Part shown: piece by piece, positions 35,005-44,448 of the stretch
How positions within the stretch are numbered: the stretch's first letter is position 1
Layout: each line of letters begins with the position of its first letter
Origin: Polynucleobacter sp. Adler-ghost
Lineage (GTDB): Bacteria > Pseudomonadota > Gammaproteobacteria > Burkholderiales > Burkholderiaceae
Direction of reading: 5' to 3'
Assembly (NCBI RefSeq): GCF_018688495.1
Contig: NZ_CP061320.1
Span: 406,586 to 470,585, forward strand
DNA: 64,000 nt
The notes under the pieces: generated by a model
Seen by the model: the letters and a program-made list of their open reading frames with translations, nothing else
Database searches by the model: none
What the model was told of the DNA's origin: nothing
Program-made: the position numbers and the translations under genes

Positions 35005-35766
35005 ATGATTAACCGATACGCTTACACTTCAATGACAGGGGCAACAGCCGCAACGCAACAGTTGGCTGTTACCTCTAATAATCTGGCCAATGGTTTGACG
35101 CCAGGTTTCAGAGAAGTCATCAGCGCTTTTCGGGCTGTACCGTTAAAGGGTGATGGTGAGCCTTTTACCGGTAATGGTGCAGATACGAGAGTATTTACAG
35201 TTGAAACTACGCCAGGAAGTAACTTTACCGGCGGGCAAATACAAACAACCTCCAATCCTTTAGATGTCGCGATTAAAGGCGATGGTTTTTTTGCAGTACG
35301 TCGTCCCGATGGTAAAGAGGCTTATACCCGTGCGGGTAAGTTCATGGTTAATGATCAAGGAATTTTGAGTGTTGGTAAGGAAATACCGGTAGTAGGTGAG
35401 GGCGGGAGTATCACCATACCAACCGGATCCACACTGCAAATCGCAGAAGATGGCTCTGTTTACACTCAAATGCCAGGAACCCAGTATCTCAATCAAGTTG
35501 GTAAATTAAAGCTAGTGAATCCTAATACTAATAATTTGGTACGTGGAGAAGATGGTTTGTTTGATCTACCAGGAGAACAGGCAGCTGCTGATCAACGCGT
35601 TAAGGTAGTGCAAGGTGCATTTGAACTGAGTAACGTGAATCCGACGATGGCAATGGTCCAGATGATCACTCAAAATCGACTATTTGATTTAAATACTCGA
35701 TCAATTACGTTGGCTGATCAAAACTCAAGATCAGCTACGACACTATTATCACTATCACGTAGCTAA
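35005..35766 (+). CDS. flgF: Flagellar proximal rod protein FlgF
   Basis: A 253-residue rod protein of normal length. It has 'LAVTSNNLANGLTPGFREVI' near the N terminus, a middle domain with 'PLDVAIKGDGFFAVRRPDGK' and a C-terminal 'LSNVNPTMAMVQMITQNRLF'. It lies between flgE and flgG. Confidence 0.97.
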   Translation: MINRYAYTSMTGATAATQQLAVTSNNLANGLTPGFREVISAFRAVPLKGDGEPFTGNGADTRVFTVETTPGSNFTGGQIQTTSNPLDVAIKGDGFFAVRRPDGKEAYTRAGKFMVNDQGILSVGKEIPVVGEGGSITIPTGSTLQIAEDGSVYTQMPGTQYLNQVGKLKLVNPNTNNLVRGEDGLFDLPGEQAAADQRVKVVQGAFELSNVNPTMAMVQMITQNRLFDLNTRSITLADQNSRSATTLLSLSRS

Positions 35767-35783
35767 TAGAAAGAAAGATAAAA

Positions 35784-36569
35784 ATGTTACGTTCACTATG
35801 GATTGCTAAAACGGGCATGGATGCCCAGCAGATGAATTTAGATACGATATCTAACAATCTAGCAAACGCGTCTACCACAGCATTTAAGCGAATCCAGCCA
35901 TTATTTCAGGATTTACTCTACACCACTATTCGTGCATCTGGTTCTGCAGCAAATGCACAAAATCTATTACCAACTGGTCTTCAAGTGGGATCAGGATCAG
36001 CGATTACGTCAACCGAAAGAAATAATCTACAAGGTACCTTGTATCAAACAGGTAATCAATTAGATATTGCGATTAACGGAAATGGTTTCTTCCAAATTGC
36101 GCTTGCCGATGGAACAACTGCATATACCCGTAATGGTCAATTTAGCAAAAGTGCTACTGGACAAATTGTTACCTCGTCTGGCAACGTAGTGTCACCTGGC
36201 CTGACTATTCCGATTAATGCTGTCAACATTACGATTAGCCTATCAGGTCAAGTACAAGCTCTTGATCAGACAGGAAATGTAACGCAAGTAGGTCAATTAT
36301 CAATGGCCAACTTTATTAACCCAGCAGGATTAGTGGCTCTTGGTGGTGGCAACTATATCGCTTCACCAGCTTCCGGTAATGCAACGAACGGTCTACCTGG
36401 ATTAAATGGTATGGGTACGATGAATCAGTACTACATCGAGCAATCCAACGTGAACGTTGCTGAAGAGCTGGTTAATTTAATTGCCGCACAGCGCGCCTAT
36501 GAAATTAATACCAGAGCAGTTACTGCTTCTGATCAAATTTTGCAACGCGTCAGCAATTTGGGGCAATGA
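35784..36569 (+). CDS. flgG: Flagellar distal rod protein FlgG
   Basis: A 261-residue distal rod protein. It has the N-terminal 'MNLDTISNNLANASTTAFKR' and the rod-specific 'IQPLFQDLLYTTIR'. The middle has 'QLDIAINGNGFFQIALADGT' and the C terminus 'EQSNVNVAEELVNLIAAQRA'. Length matches the family. The stop overlaps the flgH start. Confidence 0.98.
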   Translation: MLRSLWIAKTGMDAQQMNLDTISNNLANASTTAFKRIQPLFQDLLYTTIRASGSAANAQNLLPTGLQVGSGSAITSTERNNLQGTLYQTGNQLDIAINGNGFFQIALADGTTAYTRNGQFSKSATGQIVTSSGNVVSPGLTIPINAVNITISLSGQVQALDQTGNVTQVGQLSMANFINPAGLVALGGGNYIASPASGNATNGLPGLNGMGTMNQYYIEQSNVNVAEELVNLIAAQRAYEINTRAVTASDQILQRVSNLGQ

Positions 36570-37291
36570 TGATTCATCTAGGTAGACTTTTTCGTTATGG
36601 CTTTGTCAGCGCAGTAAGCGTCATTTTGTTGGCCGCTTGCGCTAGTGCCGACCGGCCTTCTTTATTGTCTACCCCAACGACTGCAAGACCACGTCCTATT
36701 CAGGAAACATCTGCAAATATGGGCAGTTTGTACCCAGCTAATTCAGGTGGACCTTATATTAATGCAGTAAGTCATCGACCACTGTTTGAGGATCGGCGCG
36801 CTAGAAACGTTGGCGACACTCTCACAGTGCTGCTCAATGAAACAACGAGTGCAGCGAAAAACTCAGGCATGGCAGCTGCTCGCAAAGCAAACGGCACATC
36901 CACTTTTGGTAACAATAGCCCAACATTTAATGGGGCAATGTTTAGCCTTGCTAATGCAGCCAATTTTTCAGGTACTGGAGACATTAAGAGTGAGGGTTCA
37001 GGCTCGAGTGCTGCAAGCAATACCTTTGCTGGAACAATTACAGTCACCGTTGTGGAGATTCTGTCCAACGGTAATTTAGTGGTTGCCGGTGAGAAGCAAG
37101 TTGCGGTCAGTAACGAAGAAGAAATTATTCGCTTTGGCGGTATTGTTAATCCAAATACATTGGTCTTTAATCAGGTCTCATCACAGCAAGTTGCGGACGC
37201 TCGTATTGAGTATCGTGGTCGCGGAGCGACAGACGATACTCAAGGAACTGGATGGTTTACACGTTTGATGCTTAAGCTGGCACCATTCTGA
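36566..37291 (+). CDS. flgH: Flagellar L-ring lipoprotein FlgH
   Basis: A 241-residue outer-membrane lipoprotein forming the L-ring. The signal peptide ends in a lipobox (LLAAC, Cys near residue 24). Typical segments are 'RRARNVGDTLTVLLNETTSA', 'ITVTVVEILSNGNLVVAGEK' and 'PNTLVFNQVSSQQVADARIE'. Two ATGs in a row (36566 and 36569) are possible starts. The stop overlaps flgI by one base. Confidence 0.97.
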   Translation: MMIHLGRLFRYGFVSAVSVILLAACASADRPSLLSTPTTARPRPIQETSANMGSLYPANSGGPYINAVSHRPLFEDRRARNVGDTLTVLLNETTSAAKNSGMAAARKANGTSTFGNNSPTFNGAMFSLANAANFSGTGDIKSEGSGSSAASNTFAGTITVTVVEILSNGNLVVAGEKQVAVSNEEEIIRFGGIVNPNTLVFNQVSSQQVADARIEYRGRGATDDTQGTGWFTRLMLKLAPF

Positions 37292-38421
37292 TGAAGATTA
37301 ATCATTACCTCTCTTCATGCGCCAAAGGCTTGCTAGTTTTAGTAAGCCTAAGCTGTTTTAGTAGCATCTGCTTTGCTGATCGTATTAAGGATATTTCAGA
37401 TACAGCAGGGCAAAGATCAAACCAACTTGTGGGTTACGGCTTAGTAGTTGGTTTGGACGGTACGGGCGACCAAACAACCCAGACGCCATTTACCTTGCAA
37501 AGTGTGCTACAAATGATTGGGGTATTAGGTGTTACTTTGCCATCTACCGGTAATCAAACTCAGCTGCGTAATACAGCAGCAGTGATGGTCACTGCAGAAT
37601 TTCCAGCGCTTTCTAGGCCTGGTCAGCAGATAGATGTGACTGTTTCCTCTCTGGGAAATTCAACCAGCCTAAAGGGTGGTACTTTGGTGATGACGCCGCT
37701 TAAAGCTGCTGATGGTCAAGTGTATGCACAAGCTCAAGGAAACGTCGTTATTGGAGGTTCACGAGCTGCAACTGGCGGTGCTGCAACTTCTGTCAATCAT
37801 TTATCTGCGGGCAGAATACCTTCAGGCGGTATTGTCGAAAGAGCAGTCCCAGCACTGTTGGTAGACGAGTTCGTGCAATTGGATTTACGTCAGGCTGATT
37901 TTTCTTTAATGCAAAGAACGGCAGAAGCCATTGGCCGTCGTTTTGGTATTGGCACAGCATTGCCTATTGATGCTAGATCACTGAATGTACGCGTACCAAC
38001 AGAACCACTAAAAAGAACTGCATTTATGGCAGCGTTGCAAGATTTGGATGTGCCAATGGGTAGTCAATCAGCAAGGGTAATATTGAATTCTCGTACAGGC
38101 TCAGTGGTAATGAACCAAGCGGTGAGACTTTCCCCTTCTGCTGTAGCGCACGGTAATTTAACAATCAAAATTCAGCAATCCCCCACGGTAAGTCAGCCAT
38201 TACCATTTAGTCGTGGACAGACCACTACCTCCACAGAAGACACTGCAACTATTACTGATAGTGGTAAGGAAAATAGCTTAATTGCTGTGCCCGGAGGAGC
38301 CTCTTTGGATCAGGTGGTTAAGGCTCTCAATATGATGGGCGCTACTCCACAGGACCTCATTTCTATTTTGCAATCCCTTAGAGCTGCCGGTGCCTTACGT
38401 GCAGAATTAGAGGTCATTTAA
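37291..38421 (+). CDS. flgI: Flagellar P-ring protein FlgI
   Basis: A 376-residue periplasmic ring protein. It has a signal peptide (about 1-29, ending CFA) and then 'DRIKDISDTAGQRSNQLVGY', 'GLVVGLDGTGDQTTQTPFTL' and a C-terminal 'SLDQVVKALNMMGATPQDLI'. Length matches the family. Its chaperone FlgA is not encoded in this window. The stop overlaps flgJ by one base. Confidence 0.98.
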   Translation: MKINHYLSSCAKGLLVLVSLSCFSSICFADRIKDISDTAGQRSNQLVGYGLVVGLDGTGDQTTQTPFTLQSVLQMIGVLGVTLPSTGNQTQLRNTAAVMVTAEFPALSRPGQQIDVTVSSLGNSTSLKGGTLVMTPLKAADGQVYAQAQGNVVIGGSRAATGGAATSVNHLSAGRIPSGGIVERAVPALLVDEFVQLDLRQADFSLMQRTAEAIGRRFGIGTALPIDARSLNVRVPTEPLKRTAFMAALQDLDVPMGSQSARVILNSRTGSVVMNQAVRLSPSAVAHGNLTIKIQQSPTVSQPLPFSRGQTTTSTEDTATITDSGKENSLIAVPGGASLDQVVKALNMMGATPQDLISILQSLRAAGALRAELEVI

Positions 38422-38873
38422 TGGATGTTAATCAACTAACACCTTCCATTGATCCTAATAGCGCCAGAATGCTTCAGGGTACTGCCGTTAAAACATCATC
38501 TTCTGCATCAACTAATGAAGCTAAATTAAAACAGGCTGCACAGGGATTTGAACGCACTTTATTGAGGCAGATGCTCAGTTCAGCAAGAAATACGAACTTG
38601 AATGGCATGGATGGGCAAAGTAGTGCTTCCAAGTCTTATCTAGAAATAATGGATGATCATGTAGCTGACTTGCTCTCACAAGGGCGAGGCGTTGGCTTTG
38701 GCAAGCAAATTGCTGAACAGCTGATTGCACAGTCCAATGCGGCAAAACTAAGCGGAATTCAAGAAGTAGCCGTTAAACCTTTAAATACTCCTCGTTCCGC
38801 ACCCACTTCTGTAGAAACTTTGCAGTCACTGCAAAGACCAAATGGTTTTGAGAGTACTCCTACACTAAGGTAA
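38421..38873 (+). CDS. flgJ: FlgJ rod-cap protein without muramidase domain
   Basis: A 150-residue protein that matches only the N-terminal rod-binding half of FlgJ: 'LKQAAQGFERTLLRQMLSSA' and 'MMDDHVADLLSQGRGVGFGKQI'-type sequence. The C-terminal peptidoglycan hydrolase domain found in enteric and many betaproteobacterial FlgJ proteins is absent. The last 35 residues are Pro/Ser/Thr-rich. There is no downstream remnant, because flgK starts four bases later. The cell-wall opening step must be done by another enzyme. Confidence 0.93.
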   Translation: MDVNQLTPSIDPNSARMLQGTAVKTSSSASTNEAKLKQAAQGFERTLLRQMLSSARNTNLNGMDGQSSASKSYLEIMDDHVADLLSQGRGVGFGKQIAEQLIAQSNAAKLSGIQEVAVKPLNTPRSAPTSVETLQSLQRPNGFESTPTLR

Positions 38874-38877
38874 ATAT

Positions 38878-40407
38878 ATGGGCGTCTACTCCATCACTGA
38901 TTCTGCAATGTCCGCCTTAAATATCGCACAGGCGGGCATTCTGACAACTTCACAAAACGTGGCTGGTGCATCCGTGGATGGCTTCACACGTCGCACTGCA
39001 GATGCCACAATTAATGCGCTCGCACCCAATTCTTTGATGCTCAATGGCACGAGTTTTGCTGTTGAAGGTTTCACTCGTCAATACTCCTCATTACTCAATG
39101 CTCAGGTTTTGAACCAACAAGCAAAATCGAGTTACTCGGAGACCTTGGTGCAGTACACCCAAGGAATTGATACCTTGGTAGCGGATCAGTCCACAGGACT
39201 AAATACCGCGATTAGTAATTTCTTTAATGCGCTCGGTACCTATGCAGCAGATCCCACCAGTAAGCCGCAGGCCGCCGCCATTACGGCTTCAGCAAATGAG
39301 GTAGCAAGACGTATTGTTGGTATGAGCGGCTTAACCGCACAAATTTCAAGTGACGCAAAAAAAGGTTTGGCAGACACTGCTGCGCAGGTCAATACATTAC
39401 TACCTGAGTTAGCACAAATCAATGCTCAAATTATTAAAGGTACTAGTTCTGGCAACTCTTACCCATCAGCAGATTTGTTAGATGAGCGAGATCGCCTGCT
39501 ATCTCAACTACAAAAGCTGGTAGGCGGACAATCGTTGATTAATGGCGATGGTACGGCCACCCATTTAATTGCAGGTATGCCCTTAGTTGATCGAACAGTA
39601 GCAAATAAGCTGGTAATGAATGGCGGGCAAGATATGCATACTGCAGTCTATTCATTAAAGAGTGGGGCAGACAATACGACTCTTACAAGTATTCAGCGTC
39701 TTGACGGTGGCCAAGCAGGTGCATTACTTGAATTGGTGAATACTTTTGTACCTAAAATTGATCAACGTTTAGATACGATTGCCCTGGGCCTGGTCTCTGC
39801 TGCTAATACAGCCAGCCAAACAGAAAACAATGTATTTGCTCAGACTAACCCCTTGCTCGCCATTTTTGGTTTTCAAGTAGGCTCACAAAAATTGCCTAGT
39901 CTAGAAGGGGATATCACTGCAGATATCAATAGCGTCTCAGATTCCTTTGGGCAGTTGGTATCAGGTATTAATTCAGAAGAGAATATGAATCGTCTCTATG
40001 ATTATTTAGCCAACTCAAGTAACAGCCTAACGGCATCAGGCTTTAAGGCCGCTAATTTTATTTCTCTGGCTCCAACTGATACCGCTGCATATTTTGATGT
40101 GATGGGCGATCCAATTATTACTTCAGATGCCGCTAATTTTTTGCAAAAACAAAGCTCGATATTTATTGTTAGTTCCGCCAGTTTAGTTAGTGATGTCGGC
40201 GTTCAGGTAGCTACTTGGAAAAGCACCCAAAAAGCTGATATCGCCGTGATGACTAATTTAAAAAGTCAAAAGGACTCTATTTCAGGAGTGAATCTTGATG
40301 AGGAAGCTGCAAACTTATTGAAGTATCAACAGTTATATACCGCTTCAACTAAGGTATTGCAGACTGGTAATCAAATGTTTAATGCGCTCCTATCGATCAT
40401 GAATTGA
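38878..40407 (+). CDS. flgK: Flagellar hook-associated protein FlgK (HAP1)
   Basis: A 509-residue hook-filament junction protein. The N terminus has 'LNIAQAGILTTSQNVAGASV' and 'DGFTRRTADA'. The middle has 'SADLLDERDRLLSQLQKLVG', and the C-terminal 'ISGVNLDEEAANLLKYQQLY' is the classical HAP1 signature. No cysteine. flgL follows after nine bases. Confidence 0.97.
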   Translation: MGVYSITDSAMSALNIAQAGILTTSQNVAGASVDGFTRRTADATINALAPNSLMLNGTSFAVEGFTRQYSSLLNAQVLNQQAKSSYSETLVQYTQGIDTLVADQSTGLNTAISNFFNALGTYAADPTSKPQAAAITASANEVARRIVGMSGLTAQISSDAKKGLADTAAQVNTLLPELAQINAQIIKGTSSGNSYPSADLLDERDRLLSQLQKLVGGQSLINGDGTATHLIAGMPLVDRTVANKLVMNGGQDMHTAVYSLKSGADNTTLTSIQRLDGGQAGALLELVNTFVPKIDQRLDTIALGLVSAANTASQTENNVFAQTNPLLAIFGFQVGSQKLPSLEGDITADINSVSDSFGQLVSGINSEENMNRLYDYLANSSNSLTASGFKAANFISLAPTDTAAYFDVMGDPIITSDAANFLQKQSSIFIVSSASLVSDVGVQVATWKSTQKADIAVMTNLKSQKDSISGVNLDEEAANLLKYQQLYTASTKVLQTGNQMFNALLSIMN

Positions 40408-40416
40408 GGGTAGATT

Positions 40417-41286
40417 ATGAGTATCCGAATTAGTACCAATCAAGTATTAGACGCAGGTGTCGATTCTATGAATAATAGTTTGATCGATGCTACCGCTTGG
40501 CAACAAAAAATAAACACAGGCAAAAACTACAGTAAGGCCTCAGATAGTATTTATGCTGTATCTAGAGGTGTAGAGCTTGATTTTGATATATCACGCCTCA
40601 AGATGTTCAAGAATAACCAAGACATGGTGGCGAGTTTGCATGATAGCGCGCAAACCCAGATGGATAGCATGTTGAATCAAATGATTACCTTAAAGCAATT
40701 ATTTGTTCAGTCTCAAAATACAGCTTTAAGCCCAGCGAATTATGGCGCATTAAAAATCCAAGCTGAGTCAATCCGTGACACGATTATGAGTCAGATGACC
40801 GCTAAAGATGCTAGCGGCCATGCAATCTTTTCTAGCGTAGTAAATCAGGTCCAAATTGAACCTAATGTGATGGTCGACTCTGGGATTCAGTTTAATTTGG
40901 CTTTTGGCGTTGGCGGTACTGCTAGCGAACCACAATCTTCAGAGCTCTATACCAGTATCGATAGTTTTGTTAGCTACCTTGATGGGCGCGCTAATGGTGC
41001 TCAAGCTATTTCAGGTGATGCGGTGGTTATTTCAACCAGCCTGAACGCCTCCTATGAGCAATTAATGACCGCCCAGCAAACTAGTGGCGCAATTTCTAGC
41101 CAGTTAGACGTCTCAAAAAGCGTCATAACCGCCTTGGGAACTGAGTTTGCGGCTGCCTCCTCAGCTATTTTGGATACTGATATGGCTGCGGCTACGGCGG
41201 CTTATACTAAAGCCCAAACCTTATTAAACGCTGCGCAGGCGATGTTTGCTAAACTTCAGCAAAGTAATTTATTTTCCAAACTTTAA
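40417..41286 (+). CDS. flgL: Flagellar hook-associated protein FlgL (HAP3)
   Basis: A 289-residue junction protein in the flagellin fold. N-terminal 'MSIRISTNQVLDAGVDSMNN' and 'INTGKNYSKASDS' and the C-terminal 'ILDTDMAAATAAYTKAQTLL' with 'MFAKLQQSNLFSKL' support it. It lies next to flgK, as usual, and just before motA. Confidence 0.95.
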   Translation: MSIRISTNQVLDAGVDSMNNSLIDATAWQQKINTGKNYSKASDSIYAVSRGVELDFDISRLKMFKNNQDMVASLHDSAQTQMDSMLNQMITLKQLFVQSQNTALSPANYGALKIQAESIRDTIMSQMTAKDASGHAIFSSVVNQVQIEPNVMVDSGIQFNLAFGVGGTASEPQSSELYTSIDSFVSYLDGRANGAQAISGDAVVISTSLNASYEQLMTAQQTSGAISSQLDVSKSVITALGTEFAAASSAILDTDMAAATAAYTKAQTLLNAAQAMFAKLQQSNLFSKL

Positions 41287-41303
41287 ATTGAGTAAATAGA
41301 AGT

Positions 41304-42164
41304 ATGAATATTCCATTAGGCTGGATTATTGCGATGGGTTGTGCCCTAGGGGGCTATGCTTTGCATGGCGGCCACATTGCGGTATTGTGGCAGCCTACTG
41401 AGGTCTTGACCATTGTTGGTGCCGCTCTCGGCACGATGATTGCCTCAAATACCATCATTAATTTGAAGAAAACCCTAGGAGCCCTAGGTGGTGCTTTTAA
41501 AGGCGCTGGCGACCAAAAGAAAAAACACTTAGATTTACTTTGCCTGATGTTCGAGATTTTGCAAAAAGTGAAACGTGATGGCTTGATGTCTTTAGAGGGT
41601 GATATTGAGGAGCCGGAATCAAGCCCACTCTTTGAAGCCTATCCAGATATTTTGAAAGATCACCATTTAGTCGATTTCATTACCGACTATTTACGGATGA
41701 TGCTTGGTGGCTCATTAGATCTAGTTCAAATTGAAAGCTTGATGGAGCAAGAGTTAGATGTTCACCATCAAGAGAGTCACATACCTGTGGCATCAGTGAC
41801 GATGGTGGGCGATGGTCTACCAGCTTTTGGTATTGTGGCGGCGGTGATGGGTGTGGTTCATACCATGGGCTCCATTGGTTTACCCCCAGCAGAGTTGGGT
41901 AAGCTTATTGGTGCTGCGCTTGTAGGTACCTTCTTAGGTATTTTGTTGGCCTACGCTTTTGTTCAACCAGTCGCTAAGGTTCTAGAGCAGCAAGCTGAAT
42001 CTGAAACTAGAGCCTTCATGGCAATCAAAGCCATTTTGCTTGCAAGCCTAAATAATTTTCCCCCTGCAGCAGCTGTAGAATTTGGACGTAAAGTGCTCTT
42101 TACTTATCAACGTCCAACATTTACTGAGCTGGATGAAGGTACTAAAGCTGCTAAAGGGAAGTAA
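41304..42164 (+). CDS. motA: Flagellar stator protein MotA
   Basis: A 286-residue inner-membrane stator subunit with four membrane helices, two at the N terminus and two around residues 165-225. The conserved prolines are in 'MGSIGLPPAELGKLIGAALV' and 'YAFVQPVA'. The cytoplasmic loop contacting FliG lies at about 60-155. It forms a proton-driven channel with MotB, encoded five bases downstream. Confidence 0.97.
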   Translation: MNIPLGWIIAMGCALGGYALHGGHIAVLWQPTEVLTIVGAALGTMIASNTIINLKKTLGALGGAFKGAGDQKKKHLDLLCLMFEILQKVKRDGLMSLEGDIEEPESSPLFEAYPDILKDHHLVDFITDYLRMMLGGSLDLVQIESLMEQELDVHHQESHIPVASVTMVGDGLPAFGIVAAVMGVVHTMGSIGLPPAELGKLIGAALVGTFLGILLAYAFVQPVAKVLEQQAESETRAFMAIKAILLASLNNFPPAAAVEFGRKVLFTYQRPTFTELDEGTKAAKGK

Positions 42165-42169
42165 GCACC

Positions 42170-43198
42170 ATGGCTAAGTCCGACGCGCCAATCATTGTCG
42201 TTAAGCGCGTTAAAAAAGGTGGTCATGGTCATCACGGTGGCGCCTGGAAAATTGCCTACGCCGACTTCGTGACGGCGATGATGGCCTTCTTCTTGTTGAT
42301 GTGGGTTTTAGGATCCACTACAGCAGGTGACTTGGCTGGTATCTCCTCCTACTTTCAAAATCCGATGCGCGTTTCTATGAGTGGCGGCCAAGGGTCGGGT
42401 GAGACTACTCGGATTATCAAGGGTGGCGGTGACAATATTTCTAAGGTAGCTGGAGTAGAGGCTAAGGCTGATGCTGATACTGAGCAACGCCGTATCAGTG
42501 ACTCATCAGTCACTGATGTTGAAAATGCCCGTAAAGACAGAACAAAAAATGAAGCAGTCAAATCCGATATTGAAAAAAGTGTTGAGGCTGATGCCGAGTT
42601 AAAAAATATCAAAGGCCAACTCTTTATGGATATCACCTCGGAGGGTCTGCGTATTCAGGTGGTTGATGAAAAAGGGAAGCCGCTATTTAATAGTGGTGGC
42701 GTTGTACCTACCGTGTCAGCAAGACGTTTACTACGGGTCATTGGAAAGTCTTTAAATGACAATCCTGGCAAGATTCGTATTGAGGGCCATACAGATGCTG
42801 CAAAATTTTCTAATGGCGAAGCGGGTTATACCAACTGGGAGCTATCAAGTGAGCGTGCTAACGTGGCGCGCCGGGAAATGATTGCTGGTGGCTTAGCGCC
42901 TTCTAATGTTGCCCAAGTGATCGGTTTCGCAGATACGATCCCCTTAAATCCTGCTGATTTGAGTGATCCCTTAAATCGACGTATCTCGATTACGCTCTTA
43001 AATAAGAAGCCTAAGAAAGAAGAAAAGCCGGTACAAAGACCGATTGAGAGACAGAAAGAGGAAATGCCAAAAGGAGCGCAAGAGATTCCGGCCAATTTAA
43101 GAGCGCCGGCTCAATTTTTATCTAAGGATGCTCCTATAGCGCCAGCAATGGATACCTCTAAAGTAGATAAACCGGCTACAGGCAAGCCTGCGAGGTAA
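42170..43198 (+). CDS. motB: Flagellar stator protein MotB
   Basis: A 342-residue stator subunit. One TM helix (about 30-50) carries the proton-binding aspartate in 'AYADFVTAMMAFFLLMWVLG'. A plug and linker follow. The OmpA-like peptidoglycan-binding domain (about 195-285) has 'RIEGHTDAAKFSN' and 'NWELSSERANVARREM'. The C terminus is a Pro/Lys-rich tail of about 55 residues. It lies immediately after motA. Confidence 0.97.
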   Translation: MAKSDAPIIVVKRVKKGGHGHHGGAWKIAYADFVTAMMAFFLLMWVLGSTTAGDLAGISSYFQNPMRVSMSGGQGSGETTRIIKGGGDNISKVAGVEAKADADTEQRRISDSSVTDVENARKDRTKNEAVKSDIEKSVEADAELKNIKGQLFMDITSEGLRIQVVDEKGKPLFNSGGVVPTVSARRLLRVIGKSLNDNPGKIRIEGHTDAAKFSNGEAGYTNWELSSERANVARREMIAGGLAPSNVAQVIGFADTIPLNPADLSDPLNRRISITLLNKKPKKEEKPVQRPIERQKEEMPKGAQEIPANLRAPAQFLSKDAPIAPAMDTSKVDKPATGKPAR

Positions 43199-43202
43199 AG
43201 CC

Positions 43203-43997
43203 TTGGCACTGCTCTTTAGAATCCTACTTGCCTTCATGATACTGGCGCCCTTAGTGAGCACGGCTTCAGACCCTAAAGTTCAAGACAAGAATGTACAAAA
43301 AAAGAGCAGCTCTGAGGCTAAAAGTTCTTCTGAGCCGTTTGTTGGGCCTGCGAGTGAGGCAAAAAAACTCTATAAGCGCTATAAACGCAGCTACGATAAA
43401 ACCATTGTTGCGATTGCTTGCGTTAAAAACCCCAAATGTATTGAGCCGGAGGATGAGGTGCTGCGTTATAGCAAGGAAGCGTCTAGGATCCTAGAAAAAC
43501 TCGATACCCTAGCAGCAGAGGGAGATGTGCAAGCAAACTATTATCGGGGTTTAATTGCCTTTGAGCGTATGCAGTACTATGACCAGCAGGCCGAGATCGT
43601 TACGCACCCTGATTTCATCCTAACCAATACCGTTTTTCGTCGTTACGCTAAAAAACAATATTTATTAGCAGAAAAGTACTTTTCTGTACCTGCTAAAATT
43701 CAGAATCCCAGCGCATGTGAATATTTGGGCAATCTATATCTAACGACTATTGTTGGCAACCCGCAACAAGAGAAGGCGGCCATGTATTTCTATAATGCTG
43801 CGAATGCTTATATTGAGCAGGGCAACCAAATTGCTGGTGCGAGGATGTATAACGCAATGAAGGATAATCTGAATCCTGCAGATCCTAGAATTATCCAAGT
43901 GTATGCAAAGTTGCATAATAAGGAGCCTATTGCGAATTGGCGAAAGTTACCAAGTGATTTTGTGCCAAGTGCCCCAAAGAAAGCTGAGCAACATTGA
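43203..43997 (+). CDS. Secreted TPR/Sel1-like protein downstream of motAB
   Basis: A 264-residue protein with a signal peptide (ALLFRILLAFMILAPLVSTA), so probably periplasmic. The start is a TTG at 43203, four bases after motB; an ATG at 43233 would remove most of the signal. The mature part is helical with Sel1/TPR-like hairpins ('ACEYLGNLYLTTIVGNPQQE', 'AAMYFYNAANAYIEQGNQIA') and a Cys pair (ACVKNPKC). I do not recognise a named family. Its position suggests a stator-associated periplasmic protein. Confidence 0.75.
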   Translation: MALLFRILLAFMILAPLVSTASDPKVQDKNVQKKSSSEAKSSSEPFVGPASEAKKLYKRYKRSYDKTIVAIACVKNPKCIEPEDEVLRYSKEASRILEKLDTLAAEGDVQANYYRGLIAFERMQYYDQQAEIVTHPDFILTNTVFRRYAKKQYLLAEKYFSVPAKIQNPSACEYLGNLYLTTIVGNPQQEKAAMYFYNAANAYIEQGNQIAGARMYNAMKDNLNPADPRIIQVYAKLHNKEPIANWRKLPSDFVPSAPKKAEQH

Positions 43998-44024
43998 TAT
44001 GCCATTAATCGGAAAGTAACAGTG

Positions 44025-44411
44025 ATGAATGAAAAGCTTGAATCTTTAATACAGTTGGGTAAGAAACTCCTGCTTTGGCTCATTCTGCCCTTGGTCATTC
44101 TGATATCTGGCTTTTTCTTGGGCGAGCAATTTGAAGTGGGTCGATTATCAGCCATCGCTAGTTGTGAGGGTAGCGTGAACAATAGCGCATGCATTCGCTC
44201 GAAGGGTTACTTAGCCAGTTCCCCTTACTATCCTGACCTAGGACGCCGTTATTTTGGCGCCTTTGCCAGAATGATTGGTGGGGATTTAGGTGCAAGTTAT
44301 TATGTTGAGCCTGCCTTACCGGTGAATTTGCCTAAGGCTGGCGATACCCCGCCAGATGAGGATGCGGAAGAGCCTGAAGAGAAGAAGCCAGCGCCGCCAA
44401 GCAAAAAGTAA
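44025..44411 (+). CDS. Small single-pass membrane protein in the mot-flhB region
   Basis: About 128 residues from ATG 44025. One TM helix (about 12-34, 'KKLLLWLILPLVILISGFFL') is followed by a periplasmic part with a cysteine pair (SCEGSVNNSACIR) and an acidic, proline-rich, lysine-ended tail. I do not recognise a family. It lies between two envelope genes with Sel1/TPR character, after motAB and before flhB, all in the same direction. Confidence 0.65.
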   Translation: MNEKLESLIQLGKKLLLWLILPLVILISGFFLGEQFEVGRLSAIASCEGSVNNSACIRSKGYLASSPYYPDLGRRYFGAFARMIGGDLGASYYVEPALPVNLPKAGDTPPDEDAEEPEEKKPAPPSKK

Positions 44412-44448
44412 GTATCAAGCGTAACTAAGACAATTATCTGAGCTAGCT

